DNA of 64,000 nt from the NCBI RefSeq assembly GCF_900129885.1, contig NZ_FQXE01000001.1, positions 362,406 to 426,405 on the forward strand. The letters run 5' to 3'. The notes beneath the pieces are model-generated. The model worked only from the letters and a program-made list of their open reading frames with translations. It made no database searches and had not been told where the DNA came from. This DNA comes from Pollutimonas bauzanensis (GTDB lineage Bacteria > Pseudomonadota > Gammaproteobacteria > Burkholderiales > Burkholderiaceae_B). A program made the translations under genes and the position numbers. This document shows positions 17,135-26,877 of the stretch, piece by piece. Every line of letters begins with the position of its first letter. Position 1 is the stretch's first letter.

Positions 17135-17371
17135 TTACTCAGAAGGCTCATCCACTTGGAAGACGACGGGTCTTGCGGGAACGACGGTGGAAATTGCGTG
17201 TTTATATACCATTTGGGTAACGGTATTTCGTAATAGAACGACATATTGATCAAAAGATTCAACCTGCCCCTGCAGCTTGATTCCGTTAACCAGGTAAATC
17301 GATACGGGCACGTGATCCTTGCGTAATGCATTCAGAAACGGATCTTGTAGTGTTTGCCCTTTATTGCTCAT
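17135..17371 (-). CDS. hfq: RNA chaperone Hfq
   Basis: A 78-residue Sm-like protein. [20 protein letters not shown] carries the conserved proximal-face Gln8, followed by [20 protein letters not shown] (Sm1) and [14 protein letters not shown], which contains the Sm2 YKHA motif. The hexamer pairs small RNAs with mRNAs. The short acidic tail (QVDEPSE) is typical of betaproteobacteria. It heads hfq-hflX-hflK-hflC. The 118-base gap before hisC contains a small CAGGG-TTTT-CCCTG hairpin at 17429-17442. Confidence 0.98.
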   Translation of the reverse strand: MSNKGQTLQDPFLNALRKDHVPVSIYLVNGIKLQGQVESFDQYVVLLRNTVTQMVYKHAISTVVPARPVVFQVDEPSE

Positions 17372-17489
17372 TGGCTAGGCTCCAATTATGTTGTTATTTA
17401 AAGTAATTTGGTGAAAGGATCTACTGTACAGGGTTTTCCCTGAATGCGCACGAGCACTGCGGACCAAAACAGCCTCTGTGCGCGTAATT

Positions 17490-18572
17490 CTAATGGGTTT
17501 TCAAGAATATTTCGGACAAGGTATTACATAGACGCTCGCATTCGCTGCGAGTTCCCACCGTAATGCGCAAAAAATCCTCGATGCGCGGCAGGCTGAAATG
17601 CCTGACCAGCACGCCGCGGGCCCGCAGGGCGCGGCTCAGCGCCCCCCCCTCGTGCTCAGGATGGCGGGCGAAAACGAAGTTGGCGCGCGAGGGTAAAACT
17701 TCGAATCCGAGCGTAGCCAATTGTTGCGTCAGGTACTCCCGCGTCTCGATGATCGCTTCCCGGGCCTGGTCGAAATAAGCCTGGTCGCGCAGCGCCGCGA
17801 TCGCGCCCGCCTGGGCGACCGTGTCCAGAGGATAGGAATTGAAGCTGTCCTTGACCCGTACCAGGCCATCGACGATTTCCTGGCTGGCCATGGCGAAACC
17901 CACGCGCAAGCCGGCCAGGGAACGCGACTTGGAGAATGTCTGCACGATGACGATGTTGCCGCAGCGCTCCAGCAGGGCCACCGCCGAGTCGGCGCCGAAG
18001 TCGACATAGGCTTCGTCGACCACCACCGGCACATCCGGGTTGGCGCTGGCGATGGCTTCGATGTCGGCCAGGCCCAGCGCGATGCCGGTGGGCGCATTGG
18101 GATTGGAAAAAATAATGCCGGCGGGCTGCGCCGGGTGGCCCGCCGTGTAGTCCGAAACACGTATGGAAAAATCCTCGGCCAGGGGAATCGTGCGGCAAGG
18201 GATGTCGTACAGCCGGCAATAAGTGCGGTAAAAGCTGTAGGTCACGTCGGGCATCAGCAAGGGCCTGTCGCCGCGCCGGAACAGACCGTTGAAAATATGG
18301 GCCAGCACTTCGTCCGAGCCATTGCCGGGAAACACCTGGCGCGCGTCCAGCCCGTGCAGCGCGGCGATCGCCTCGCGCAAGGCCGTGGATTCGTTGTCCG
18401 GATAGCGGCGCAGGCTGTCAGTGGCCGCCGCCCTGATGGCCTCGAGGACCAGCGGCGACGGGCCCATCGGATGTTCGTTGGTGTTGAGCTTGAGCAAGTC
18501 GGCGATTTTGGGCTGCTCGCCAGGCGTATATGGCGCCAGATTAACGACGTGATCACTCCAGAAACGGCTCAC
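17490..18572 (-). CDS. hisC: Histidinol-phosphate aminotransferase
   Basis: A 360-residue PLP-dependent class I/II aminotransferase catalysing imidazole-acetol phosphate to histidinol phosphate, the seventh step of histidine synthesis. Visible motifs are [15 protein letters not shown] near residue 28, [13 protein letters not shown] near 85, [12 protein letters not shown] near 155 and [18 protein letters not shown] near 215, which carries the PLP lysine. Its ATG overlaps the der stop by four bases (ATGA), so it is translationally coupled to der. It is away from any his operon, so it may be one of several HisC paralogues. Confidence 0.92.
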   Translation of the reverse strand: MSRFWSDHVVNLAPYTPGEQPKIADLLKLNTNEHPMGPSPLVLEAIRAAATDSLRRYPDNESTALREAIAALHGLDARQVFPGNGSDEVLAHIFNGLFRRGDRPLLMPDVTYSFYRTYCRLYDIPCRTIPLAEDFSIRVSDYTAGHPAQPAGIIFSNPNAPTGIALGLADIEAIASANPDVPVVVDEAYVDFGADSAVALLERCGNIVIVQTFSKSRSLAGLRVGFAMASQEIVDGLVRVKDSFNSYPLDTVAQAGAIAALRDQAYFDQAREAIIETREYLTQQLATLGFEVLPSRANFVFARHPEHEGGALSRALRARGVLVRHFSLPRIEDFLRITVGTRSECERLCNTLSEIFLKTH

Positions 18573-20014
18573 TGCGCCCCCTGTGCGTATGGATTGTGCG
18601 AGGATTTGAATTCAATGCGCAAAGGCGTGCCTTCGAGCTTGAAGGTGGTGCGAAAACGGGTTTCCAGGTACCGGCGGTAGGAATCGGAAATGGCGTCCAG
18701 CGCATTGCCGTGGATGACGATGAGCGGAGGGTTCTGTCCTCCCTGGTGCGCATAGCGCATCTTGGGCCGGAAGATGCCTTTGCGCGGCGGCGGCTGCTGC
18801 TCGACGGCGGCCTGCAGGATGCGGGTCAGCTTGGGCGTGGACAGCTTGGCGAAGGCCGCGGCATGCGCCGTATTGACGGATTTGATCAGGGCATTGACGC
18901 CCTGGCCGTTCAAGGCCGAAATCGTGTGCATCTTGGCGAAGGACAGGAAACGCAGCTTGCGCTCGAAATCGCGCAGTATGACTTCGCGCTGATGGCTGTC
19001 CAGGCCGTCCCATTTGTTGATGCCCACGACCAGCGCCCGGCCCGTTTCCAGGACAAAGCCGGCGATGTGGGCGTCCTGGTCGGAAATCTCGGTTTGCGCG
19101 TCCAGCATCAGCAACACCACATTGCAGGCTTCGATGGCCTGCAGGGTCTTGATGACCGAAAATTTCTCGACCGCTTCGAATACCTTGCCGCGGCGGCGCA
19201 GGCCCGCCGTATCGATCAGGGTATACGCCACGCCGCCGCGCTCGAAGTCGATCTCGATGGCGTCGCGCGTGGTGCCCGGCATATCGAAGGCAATAACGCG
19301 CTCTTCGCCCAGGAGTGTGTTGATCAGGGTGGACTTGCCGACATTGGGCCGCCCGACGATGGCCAGCTTGATGCGGTGCTGGTGCGCGCCGGCCTCGCCT
19401 TCCGCGCCCTCTACCCCTTCTTCTTCGTCGTCGCCGAAGGCGGCATTGGCCTCGTCCAGGTCGAGAACGGTTTCCTCGGCCTGGGCGCCGGGAGCGCCGC
19501 CTTCTTTGTCCAGGTAGGACAGGGCCAGTTCGATCAGGTCGACCACGCCATCGCCATGCGAGGCCGAAATGGGATGCGGCTCGCCCAGGCCCAGTTCGTG
19601 AAATTCGGACGCGGCGGAGCCATAGCGCATGCCTTCGGCCTTGTTGACCGCCAGCAGCACGCGCTGCCCCGTCTTGCGCAGCAAGCGCGCGATTTCGTGA
19701 TCGTGGGCGTTGACGCCGGCGCGCGCATCGACCAGGAAAATCACCACATCGGATTCGGCAATCGCCTGCTGGGTCTGGCGCGCCATTTCGAGCAGGATGC
19801 CGTCCTTGGCGACCGGCTCGAAACCGCCCGTATCCACCGCGATGAAAGGATGATTGCCGACGCGCCCTTCCCCGTAGTGGCGATCGCGCGTCAGCCCGGA
19901 GAAATCCGCCACCAGGGCCGCGCGCGAGCGGGTGATCCGGTTGAACAACGTGGACTTGCCCACGTTGGCGCGGCCCACCAGGGCCACTACCGGTTTAAAA
20001 GTAACACTATTCAA
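18569..20014 (-). CDS. der: Ribosome-assembly GTPase Der (EngA), TTG start
   Basis: A 481-residue double-GTPase for 50S subunit maturation. G domain 1 reads [13 protein letters not shown] (residues 13-25) with DTGGFEP; G domain 2 has [13 protein letters not shown] near 222 and [11 protein letters not shown]; a KH-like domain ends the protein. An acidic insert ([16 protein letters not shown]) links the two G domains. The start is TTG 20012-20014, overlapping the bamB stop as TTGA; no ATG lies before the P-loop. In the first P-loop the usual Pro before Asn is Ala16, whereas the second keeps Pro. Confidence 0.96.
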   Translation of the reverse strand: MNSVTFKPVVALVGRANVGKSTLFNRITRSRAALVADFSGLTRDRHYGEGRVGNHPFIAVDTGGFEPVAKDGILLEMARQTQQAIAESDVVIFLVDARAGVNAHDHEIARLLRKTGQRVLLAVNKAEGMRYGSAASEFHELGLGEPHPISASHGDGVVDLIELALSYLDKEGGAPGAQAEETVLDLDEANAAFGDDEEEGVEGAEGEAGAHQHRIKLAIVGRPNVGKSTLINTLLGEERVIAFDMPGTTRDAIEIDFERGGVAYTLIDTAGLRRRGKVFEAVEKFSVIKTLQAIEACNVVLLMLDAQTEISDQDAHIAGFVLETGRALVVGINKWDGLDSHQREVILRDFERKLRFLSFAKMHTISALNGQGVNALIKSVNTAHAAAFAKLSTPKLTRILQAAVEQQPPPRKGIFRPKMRYAHQGGQNPPLIVIHGNALDAISDSYRRYLETRFRTTFKLEGTPLRIEFKSSHNPYAQGAQ

Positions 20015-21168
20015 TTGACACCGACCAAAACCAGATTGCCATTACCTGTTTGCACCAGCACACCGCGATTGGTGGCCAGCAATGGCGACGTAATGGCGTC
20101 GCCACCGACCTGCACGCGACCCAGCAGCTTGCCGTCGGTACGCGATAAAAAATGCACATAGCCTTCAAAATCGCCAAATGCCACGGCCTGCGGAACGACC
20201 GCCGGCGAAGACAGGCGACGATTGCGCAGCGCTTCCTGTTTCCAGACTTCATGCCCATCGGCCAGCGCCAGAGCGCGCGCCACATCGCGCTGGTCGGCGG
20301 CGTAAGCCTGCTGGGTATCCGTGGTCATGCCGGTGTTGCTGGAGAAGTTCTGTTCCCATATGGGGCGGCCGCCCTGCGACACGTCGAAACACACCATCCG
20401 GCCCTGGTAGGTCACGCCGCACAGCAAGGGCCCCTGCATCTGCGGCGTCCCGACCACATCGCTGATGCGTTCCAGGTCGGTGGCGCCCTGGGAAACGGAG
20501 ACCGTCCCCTCCCATTGCACGCTGCCGTTGGCGGCATTGATGGCCATCAGCTTGCCGTTGGGCAGGCCGGAAATCACCAGGCCGTCGAGGATGACCATCT
20601 GCATATTGGTCTTGAGCGCCAGGGCGGGACCGGGGCGCTGGATATTCCAGCGCGGCTCGCCGCTGGCTTCGTCGAAGGCCTGGATGCGGTAATCGCTGCT
20701 GCGCACCACCACTACGCCGGCGCCGACCGCGGGAGGAATGTTGACGGCGCTGGTGGCCTTGGCGCGCCATTTTTCAGCGCCGGTGTCGTCGAATGCCACG
20801 ACGGTGCCGTCGGCCGCGGCGACCGCCGTGATGTTCCCGTCCGAGCCTACACCGGCCGTGAGATTGGTTTTGGCGTCGCCGCGCCACTGCACGCGGCCCG
20901 AGGCAAGCTCCACCTTGCTGACCGCGCCGTTGGGCGCGGCGGCATAAACGGCGTCGCCGACCAGGACGGGAATGAAGCCGTAGCCGCCGCCGCTGCCTAT
21001 GGATGCCGACCACGCCACATTGGCCGAAACGCCGGCGGCGTATTCAGTCAGGGGAGCCGGATCGTAGCGCTCGTTCTTGCTGGAAAACATGGAACATCCG
21101 GCCAGGGCGGCTACGCCCAGCGCCAGCACGGTGCTGCGCAAAACACGACGGGCAAGGGTTATCTGCAT
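20011..21168 (-). CDS. bamB: Outer-membrane assembly lipoprotein BamB
   Basis: A 385-residue lipoprotein of the BAM complex. A signal peptide ends in the lipobox LAGC with Cys25 as the lipidated residue ([15 protein letters not shown]), and the body is an eight-bladed beta-propeller of PQQ-like repeats (for example [20 protein letters not shown]). BamB docks on BamA and aids beta-barrel protein insertion. It lies three bases after the yfgM-like gene and overlaps der by four bases, as in many beta- and gammaproteobacteria. Confidence 0.96.
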   Translation of the reverse strand: MQITLARRVLRSTVLALGVAALAGCSMFSSKNERYDPAPLTEYAAGVSANVAWSASIGSGGGYGFIPVLVGDAVYAAAPNGAVSKVELASGRVQWRGDAKTNLTAGVGSDGNITAVAAADGTVVAFDDTGAEKWRAKATSAVNIPPAVGAGVVVVRSSDYRIQAFDEASGEPRWNIQRPGPALALKTNMQMVILDGLVISGLPNGKLMAINAANGSVQWEGTVSVSQGATDLERISDVVGTPQMQGPLLCGVTYQGRMVCFDVSQGGRPIWEQNFSSNTGMTTDTQQAYAADQRDVARALALADGHEVWKQEALRNRRLSSPAVVPQAVAFGDFEGYVHFLSRTDGKLLGRVQVGGDAITSPLLATNRGVLVQTGNGNLVLVGVN

Positions 21169-21171
21169 AAA

Positions 21172-21807
21172 TCAGGCTCCACCTAATGCATCAATTTTCA
21201 ATCGGACGATTTGCGCCACGGGATCCGGCCCAAGTTCTTTCAATGCGCTTTCCCACGCCGACCTGGCGTCGGCCACCTTGCCCTGCGCCAGGAGGATGTC
21301 GCCGCGCCTGTCGGCATACAGCCCGGCGAACGCCGCGGGGGCATTGTCCAGCTGGGCCAAGGCTTGATCGTACTGCTTTTGTTCCAGCAGCACGCCGGCC
21401 AGGCGCAGCTTGGCCAGCGAAACCAGCGCGATATCGGTGCTGTGCCTGGTCAGCCATTCCAGTTGTTCGCGCGCGCCATCGAGGTCCTTGCGTTCCTGCA
21501 AGGCGCTGGCCGCGACCAGGACGCCGCGCGAGGTATAGCCGGATTCGGAAAAATCGCTGCGCAAAGTGCTGCTGGCGGCCTTGATCCGCGCCACGGCGTC
21601 ATCGCCCTCTTGCGCAGTCGCGCTTTCAAGCGCTTCGAAGTAGCCCATGGCCTGCCCGGCCTGGTGGCCTTCGTACCATTGCCAGCCGCGCCAGCCGACT
21701 ATTCCCGCCACGATGACGAAAATCAGAATGGCGCACAGCGTACCGTAGCGGTCCCACCATGCGCGCAGCGCATCCAGCTTTTCCTGCTCTTCCAAATCGT
21801 ATGCCAT
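21172..21807 (-). CDS. YfgM-like inner-membrane tetratricopeptide protein
   Basis: A 211-residue protein with MAYDLEEQEKLDALRAWWDR at the start, a single transmembrane helix at about 22-42 (YGTLCAILIFVIVAGIVGWR), and a periplasmic TPR-like region (TPR_21 type). In E. coli YfgM binds SecYEG with PpiD and passes on exported proteins. The position between hisS and bamB is the conserved one. Spacing is 3 bases on each side. Confidence 0.92.
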   Translation of the reverse strand: MAYDLEEQEKLDALRAWWDRYGTLCAILIFVIVAGIVGWRGWQWYEGHQAGQAMGYFEALESATAQEGDDAVARIKAASSTLRSDFSESGYTSRGVLVAASALQERKDLDGAREQLEWLTRHSTDIALVSLAKLRLAGVLLEQKQYDQALAQLDNAPAAFAGLYADRRGDILLAQGKVADARSAWESALKELGPDPVAQIVRLKIDALGGA

Positions 21808-21810
21808 GCC

Positions 21811-23100
21811 TTAAACCTTTAATTTCAATTCTGTAACCAGGCGATCGAGCGCGATCGTCTCTTGCTGAGGCTGATCTTGCCCGCCCTGTTCCCGCAACCA
21901 TTTGACGCTTGCCGCTCGCGCGGCGAGTTCGTCGGCCCCCAGGATGACCGCGACGGTTGCGCCGCTGGCATCCGCGCGCTTGAACTGCGACTTGAAGCCC
22001 GCGGACCCGGCATGGACGATCACGCGCAGGCCCGCATCGCGCAGCGATTCGGCCAATTGCGCGGCCAGGCGCTGCGCCTCGGGGCTTTGATGAATCATGT
22101 ATACCTGGCATTCGGGCTGCGCGGCCTGCTCGCCCGACTGCGAGCACAGATCCAGCAGGCGTTCAACGCCGATGGCGAAGCCCACCGCCGGCGCCGCCTT
22201 GCCGCCCAGCAATTCAATCAATCCGTCGTAGCGGCCGCCGCCGCAAACCGTGCCCTGCGCGCCCAGCCTGTCGGTGACCCATTCGAAAACAGTCAGATTG
22301 TAATAGTCCAGGCCGCGCACCAGGCGCGTGTTCAGGCGGTAGTCTATGCCGGCATCGCGCAGCCGTTCGCATACGCCTTCGAAATGGTCCAGCGATTCGC
22401 GGCCCAGGAAATCGAACAGGCGTGGCGCGTTGTCGGCCATATCCTGCATGGCGGGGTTCTTGGTGTCGAGCACGCGCAAGGGATTGGTGTACATGCGCCG
22501 CAAGGCTTCCTCGTCGAGCACGTCCTTGTGCTGTTCCAGGTAGGCGACCAGCGCGGCGCGGTGCGCGGCGCGCTCGTCGGCCTGGCCCAGCGAGTTCAGT
22601 TCGAGCCGGATGTCGTTCAGGCCCAGCGTTTTCCACAGGCGCGACAGCATGACGATGAGTTCGGCATCGACGTCGGGCCCGGCAAAGCCCAGGGCTTCGA
22701 CGTCGACCTGATGAAACTGGCGATAGCGCCCGCGCTGCGGTTTTTCGTGGCGGAACACCGGCCCCATGGCATACACCCGCTGCGGCCTGTCGTACAGGAT
22801 ATTGTGTTCGATGGTCGCCCGCACCATGCCGGCCGTGAACTCCGGGCGCATGGTCAGCTGTTCGTCATTCAGGGCATCGGTGAAGGTATACATTTCCTTT
22901 TCGACGATGTCGGTGACTTCGCCTATGCCGCGCGCGAACAGCCTGGTCTGTTCCAGCACAGGCGTGCGCATATTGCGGTAGCCGTAGCTGGCGAGCCATT
23001 CGCGCACTGTTGCCTCGAGCGCTTCCCATTGGGCGCTGCTATCGGGCAATACATCTTTCATGCCGGTCAGGGCACGGACTTTTTGAAACGACTGCGTCAT
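21811..23100 (-). CDS. hisS: Histidyl-tRNA synthetase
   Basis: A 429-residue class II synthetase. It begins [20 protein letters not shown]; motif 2 is [20 protein letters not shown], the histidine-specific segments are [17 protein letters not shown] and [14 protein letters not shown], and an anticodon-binding domain occupies the last 100 residues. I start at ATG 23098-23100; the longer frame adds 26 residues with no homology. It sits 22 bases after ispG. Compare the synthetase-like but regulatory HisZ at 12398-13561. Confidence 0.97.
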   Translation of the reverse strand: MTQSFQKVRALTGMKDVLPDSSAQWEALEATVREWLASYGYRNMRTPVLEQTRLFARGIGEVTDIVEKEMYTFTDALNDEQLTMRPEFTAGMVRATIEHNILYDRPQRVYAMGPVFRHEKPQRGRYRQFHQVDVEALGFAGPDVDAELIVMLSRLWKTLGLNDIRLELNSLGQADERAAHRAALVAYLEQHKDVLDEEALRRMYTNPLRVLDTKNPAMQDMADNAPRLFDFLGRESLDHFEGVCERLRDAGIDYRLNTRLVRGLDYYNLTVFEWVTDRLGAQGTVCGGGRYDGLIELLGGKAAPAVGFAIGVERLLDLCSQSGEQAAQPECQVYMIHQSPEAQRLAAQLAESLRDAGLRVIVHAGSAGFKSQFKRADASGATVAVILGADELAARAASVKWLREQGGQDQPQQETIALDRLVTELKLKV

Positions 23101-23122
23101 AGAATTCTTGTTTTCCCGCGGG

Positions 23123-24427
23123 CTAGCCCCGCCCCTTGTAGTTATCCGGATGGCCGGCGCCATAGCGGCGCTCGACATACTGCTCGACTATCGCCTGGAA
23201 TTCGTGGGCGATGCCGTCGCCCTTGAGCGTCACGGTGCGCTGGCCATCGACGAACACCGGCGCCGACGGGATTTCCCCGGTGCCGGGCAGGCTGATGCCG
23301 ATATCGGCGTGCCGGCTTTCGCCCGGCCCGTTGACCACGCAGCCCATCACCGCGACATTCATGGTTTCGACGCCGGGGTAGCGGCTTTTCCAGACGGGCA
23401 TCTGCTCGCGCAAATACGTCTGTATGCTGTCGGCCAGTTCCTGGAATACGGTGCTGCTGGTGCGCCCGCAACCCGGGCATGCTACCACCATGGGAGTAAA
23501 TGCGCGCAGGCCCATGCTTTGCAGGATTTCCTGGGCGACGATGACCTCGCGGCGGCGGTCCCCGCCCGGCTCGGGCGTGAGCGAAATGCGTATGGTGTCG
23601 CCTATGCCCTGCTGCATCAGGACGGACAGGGCCGCCGTGGAGGCCACTATCCCCTTGCTGCCCATGCCCGCCTCGGTCAGGCCCAGGTGCAGCGGGTAGT
23701 CGCAACGCAAGGAAAGATCCCGGTATACCGTGATCAGGTCCTGGACATGGCTGACTTTGCATGACAGCACGATGGCGTCGGGCGGCAGGCCGAGTTCTTC
23801 GGCGCGCTGCGCATTGCTGATCGCCGACACCACCAGGGCGTCGCGCATCACCGCCTGCGCATCCCATGGCTGCTGGCGCCGGCTGTTGTCGTCCATCATG
23901 CGGGCCATCAGTTCGTGGTCCAGGCTGCCCCAGTTGACGCCTATGCGCACCGGCTTATCGTAGCGGCAGGCAATTTCTATCATTTGCGCGAAATTGTCGT
24001 CGCGCTTCTTGCCCCCGCCCATATTGCCCGGATTGATGCGGTACTTGGACAAGGCCTGCGCGCATTCGGGAAACTGGGCCAGCAGCTTGTGCCCGTTGTA
24101 ATGGAAATCGCCCACCAGCGGCACGGCGATATTCATGCGGTCCAGCTGTTCGCGTATGGCGGGAACCTCGCGCGCAGCCTCCGGCGTATTGACCGTAATG
24201 CGCACCAGCTCGGAGCCCGCCATGGCGAGCTCCTTGACCTGAATGGCGGTGGCGACGGCGTCGGTCGTATCGGTATTGGTCATGGACTGCACCACCACCG
24301 GGGCGTTGCCGCCGATCCGCACCGATTTGCCGCCCCAGCTGACGATGGCCGACCGTGTCGGCCGGCGCCCGGCGGCGCCGACAGGCAAGGAATGGCTGGC
24401 CGGAATGCTGCCTGGAGTGTCGTTCAT
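23123..24427 (-). CDS. ispG: 4-hydroxy-3-methylbut-2-enyl diphosphate synthase IspG
   Basis: A 434-residue iron-sulfur enzyme of the MEP isoprenoid pathway. The N-terminal TIM barrel includes [20 protein letters not shown] and [17 protein letters not shown]; cluster cysteines are in [16 protein letters not shown] and in [23 protein letters not shown] 24425-24427 overlaps the rodZ-like stop as ATGA, indicating coupling. The first 30 residues are a variable Ser/Pro/Gly leader before the conserved [15 protein letters not shown]. Confidence 0.97.
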   Translation of the reverse strand: MNDTPGSIPASHSLPVGAAGRRPTRSAIVSWGGKSVRIGGNAPVVVQSMTNTDTTDAVATAIQVKELAMAGSELVRITVNTPEAAREVPAIREQLDRMNIAVPLVGDFHYNGHKLLAQFPECAQALSKYRINPGNMGGGKKRDDNFAQMIEIACRYDKPVRIGVNWGSLDHELMARMMDDNSRRQQPWDAQAVMRDALVVSAISNAQRAEELGLPPDAIVLSCKVSHVQDLITVYRDLSLRCDYPLHLGLTEAGMGSKGIVASTAALSVLMQQGIGDTIRISLTPEPGGDRRREVIVAQEILQSMGLRAFTPMVVACPGCGRTSSTVFQELADSIQTYLREQMPVWKSRYPGVETMNVAVMGCVVNGPGESRHADIGISLPGTGEIPSAPVFVDGQRTVTLKGDGIAHEFQAIVEQYVERRYGAGHPDNYKGRG

Positions 24428-24921
24428 TTCTTCAGGGATTTGAGCCAGTCGAATACCAGCCACGAATCGGGCACCCAGCCGCGTTCAATGGCGTAAAAAC
24501 CGGCGACAAACAATAAGACCAGAATGATGATGAGCCAGCCCCAGGGGCGGTGCACCGGCTCGCCATGGATGGGCAGGTCGGCGGGCCCCAGGGAGCCGGC
24601 GCGCGAAATGGCGACCGGCTTGGCGGCGGTGTAGCCCACCTGGCTATCGAGCATGACCAGCAATGCGTCGACATCGGCTTCCAGGAAGCGGCCATAGTTT
24701 TTCACGAAGCCCCGCAGGGAAACACCGGTGGGAAGGCGGTCCCATTGCTCGGTTTCGAGCGCCTCCAGCTGGCGGCTGGTGAACTTCAGGCGCGCGGAGA
24801 CTTCCCCGGGCGACAAGCGCCGGGCTTCGCGCAGACTGCGCAGCGTAGCCCCGATCCCGCTGGGGACGGAAGGGGGAGGCACGACTTCGAGCCGAGATTC
24901 TTTCAGTAAGGGTTGAGTCAT
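24424..24921 (-). CDS. Short RodZ-like helix-turn-helix membrane protein
   Basis: A 165-residue protein with a RodZ/Xre-type helix-turn-helix at about residues 22-80 ([20 protein letters not shown], then [20 protein letters not shown]), a spacer, and one transmembrane helix at 127-146 ([20 protein letters not shown]). The protein ends about 20 residues later, so the periplasmic beta-domain (DUF4115) of full-length RodZ is missing. The position between rlmN and ispG is where rodZ normally lies. It could still anchor MreB on the cytoplasmic side; a RodZ role is inferred. Confidence 0.85.
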   Translation of the reverse strand: MTQPLLKESRLEVVPPPSVPSGIGATLRSLREARRLSPGEVSARLKFTSRQLEALETEQWDRLPTGVSLRGFVKNYGRFLEADVDALLVMLDSQVGYTAAKPVAISRAGSLGPADLPIHGEPVHRPWGWLIIILVLLFVAGFYAIERGWVPDSWLVFDWLKSLKK

Positions 24922-26075
24922 CCACGCTCCTGTTTGATAGCGATGGTCGCACGGTCAGGCAAACGCTCGTTGATGCGCGTGCGATCTTTGACATCGCCTG
25001 CCAGCTGCCCACAGGCAGCGGCAATGTCATCACCACGCGTCTTGCGTACGGTTGTCACCAGACCGGCATCCATGAGACGCTGAGCGAACAAACGCACGCG
25101 GGTCGCGGGCGAACGCGTCAGGCCTGACTGCGGAAAAGGATTAAATGGAATCAAATTGAATTTGCAACGCACCTGCTTTGCAATAGTAATCAATTCGCGC
25201 GCATGCTGGTCGGTGTCGTTGACCCCGTCGAGCATGATGTATTCGAAAGTAATGAAGTCGCGCGGCGCATATTCGAGATACCGGTTGCACGCCGCCAGCA
25301 GTTCGGCCAGCGGATGCTTGCGGTTCAGCGGCACGAGCTTGTCGCGCAGCGCGTCGTTGGGGGCATGCAGGGATACCGCCAGCGCCACCGGGCAGTCGCG
25401 GCCGAGGCGATCCATCATGGGCACCACGCCCGAGGTGGACACCGTGACGCGGCGCCGCGACAGGCCGTAAGCGTTGTCGTCCAGCATCAGGCGCAAGGCG
25501 CCCAGCACCTGGTCGTAATTGAGCAGAGGTTCGCCCATGCCCATCATCACGACATTGCTGATGACGCGGGCCGGTTCGGTCGCCGCCGGCGCGCCCTCGC
25601 CGATACGGGCGCTGGGCGGATCGGCCTGCAGGGCGCGCTTGGCATACCAGAGCTGGCCTATGATTTCGGCCGTCGTCAGGTTGCGGTTGAAGCCCTGGTA
25701 GCCGGTGGAGCAGAAGGGGCAGGCCACGGTACAGCCCGCCTGGCTGGAAATGCACAAGGTGCCGCGGTCGTCTTCCGGTATGAAAACCGCCTCGACCGCA
25801 TTGTTCTTGCCCACATCGAAGAGCCACTTGCGCGTGCCGTCGGTAGAGCGCTGTTCGATTGATGCGACCGGCGCATGAATCGAACAGTGCTCTGTCAGTT
25901 GCCCGCGGAATTCACGCGCCAGGTCGGTCATCTGGTCGAACGTATCCACGCCGCGCTGGTGGATCCAGCGCTGCAGTTGCTTGGCCCGGAAAGGCTTGCC
26001 GCCCCACTGGCCGACCAGGTCGGTCAGCGCGGCGGTATCGAGGCCAAGAAGGTTGATGGATTCAGTGGATGACAT
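24918..26075 (-). CDS. rlmN: Dual-specificity 23S rRNA/tRNA adenine-C2 methyltransferase RlmN
   Basis: A 385-residue radical-SAM enzyme methylating A2503 of 23S rRNA and A37 of some tRNAs. The CxxxCxxC cluster is in [17 protein letters not shown] near residue 115, [15 protein letters not shown] near 185 binds SAM, and a C-terminal Cys is in the [17 protein letters not shown] segment. The start is ATG 26073-26075 ([20 protein letters not shown]); the 14-residue longer frame lacks conservation. It overlaps the rodZ-like start by four bases and follows ndk by 38 bases. Confidence 0.97.
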   Translation of the reverse strand: MSSTESINLLGLDTAALTDLVGQWGGKPFRAKQLQRWIHQRGVDTFDQMTDLAREFRGQLTEHCSIHAPVASIEQRSTDGTRKWLFDVGKNNAVEAVFIPEDDRGTLCISSQAGCTVACPFCSTGYQGFNRNLTTAEIIGQLWYAKRALQADPPSARIGEGAPAATEPARVISNVVMMGMGEPLLNYDQVLGALRLMLDDNAYGLSRRRVTVSTSGVVPMMDRLGRDCPVALAVSLHAPNDALRDKLVPLNRKHPLAELLAACNRYLEYAPRDFITFEYIMLDGVNDTDQHARELITIAKQVRCKFNLIPFNPFPQSGLTRSPATRVRLFAQRLMDAGLVTTVRKTRGDDIAAACGQLAGDVKDRTRINERLPDRATIAIKQERG

Positions 26076-26113
26076 AAACTTTGGCGCAATGAATGACGCG
26101 TTATCGCCAGGAA

Positions 26114-26539
26114 TCAACGGCTGTGGATGTTGCTTTCGGCGAAGAAGAAAGCGATTTCGACAGCGGCTGTCTCCGCGGCGTCGGAACCGTGGACGGCATT
26201 GGCGTCGATGCTGTCGGCGAAGTCGGCGCGGATGGTGCCGGCCTCGGCTTTCTTGGGATCGGTTGCGCCCATCAGGTCGCGGTTTTTCTGGATGGCGTTT
26301 TCGCCTTCCAGCACTTGCACGAACACGGGACCCGACACCATGAAGTCAACCAGGTCCTTGTAGAAAGGACGCGCCTTGTGCACGGCGTAGAAGCGTTCGG
26401 CGTCTTCGCGCGACAGTTGTTGCAAACGGGCCGCAATGACTTTCAAATTGGCTTGCTCGAAACGGGCGACGATCTGGCCGATGACGTTCTTGGCGACGGC
26501 ATCGGGCTTGATAATGGAAAGGGTGCGTTCAATAGCCAT
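26114..26539 (-). CDS. ndk: Nucleoside diphosphate kinase
   Basis: A 141-residue enzyme balancing NTP pools. It begins [20 protein letters not shown]; the active-site histidine lies in [20 protein letters not shown] near residue 117, and [20 protein letters not shown] is the Kpn-loop region. Length and sequence are typical. It is the first gene of the long minus-strand run ending at purA, and is divergent from valS. Confidence 0.98.
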   Translation of the reverse strand: MAIERTLSIIKPDAVAKNVIGQIVARFEQANLKVIAARLQQLSREDAERFYAVHKARPFYKDLVDFMVSGPVFVQVLEGENAIQKNRDLMGATDPKKAEAGTIRADFADSIDANAVHGSDAAETAAVEIAFFFAESNIHSR

Positions 26540-26877
26540 GTAGAATCCAGAGAGTATAGGATGGTTCTTGCCGTTTGATTACGCGCGGCGCCCTGCGGGC
26601 AGACCATGGGCGGCAGTCAAGACAGCGAAAAACCAGGTTGCGAAAACGGTTTTCTTAGTAAAAACAATAACTTTGATGAAGTTTATGTTAACCGGGCATT
26701 TTAACATGCCAAAGCCAGCCGGCTACATCATAAAATAACGCCATTCAAGTCAAAAGCGGATCACGGCTCGTTTTACCGACCAGTTCGGCATTTGACCCAA
26801 GTTTCGCGCGCATCGCACGTTTCATATATAGTCAGACTTTCGCCGCTCTGCGGCTGTCTGCATTTACCTTTTACATC
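26540..26877. other. Divergent ndk/valS intergenic region (338 bases)
   Basis: No gene seen. It should hold promoters for ndk (minus) and valS (plus). AT-rich tracts occur at 26650-26710 and just before valS, where TATATA at 26826-26831 could be a -10 box, but I see no good -35 at the right distance. An imperfect dyad CATTTTAACATG at 26697-26708 is notable. No T-box is expected or seen. Confidence 0.4.
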
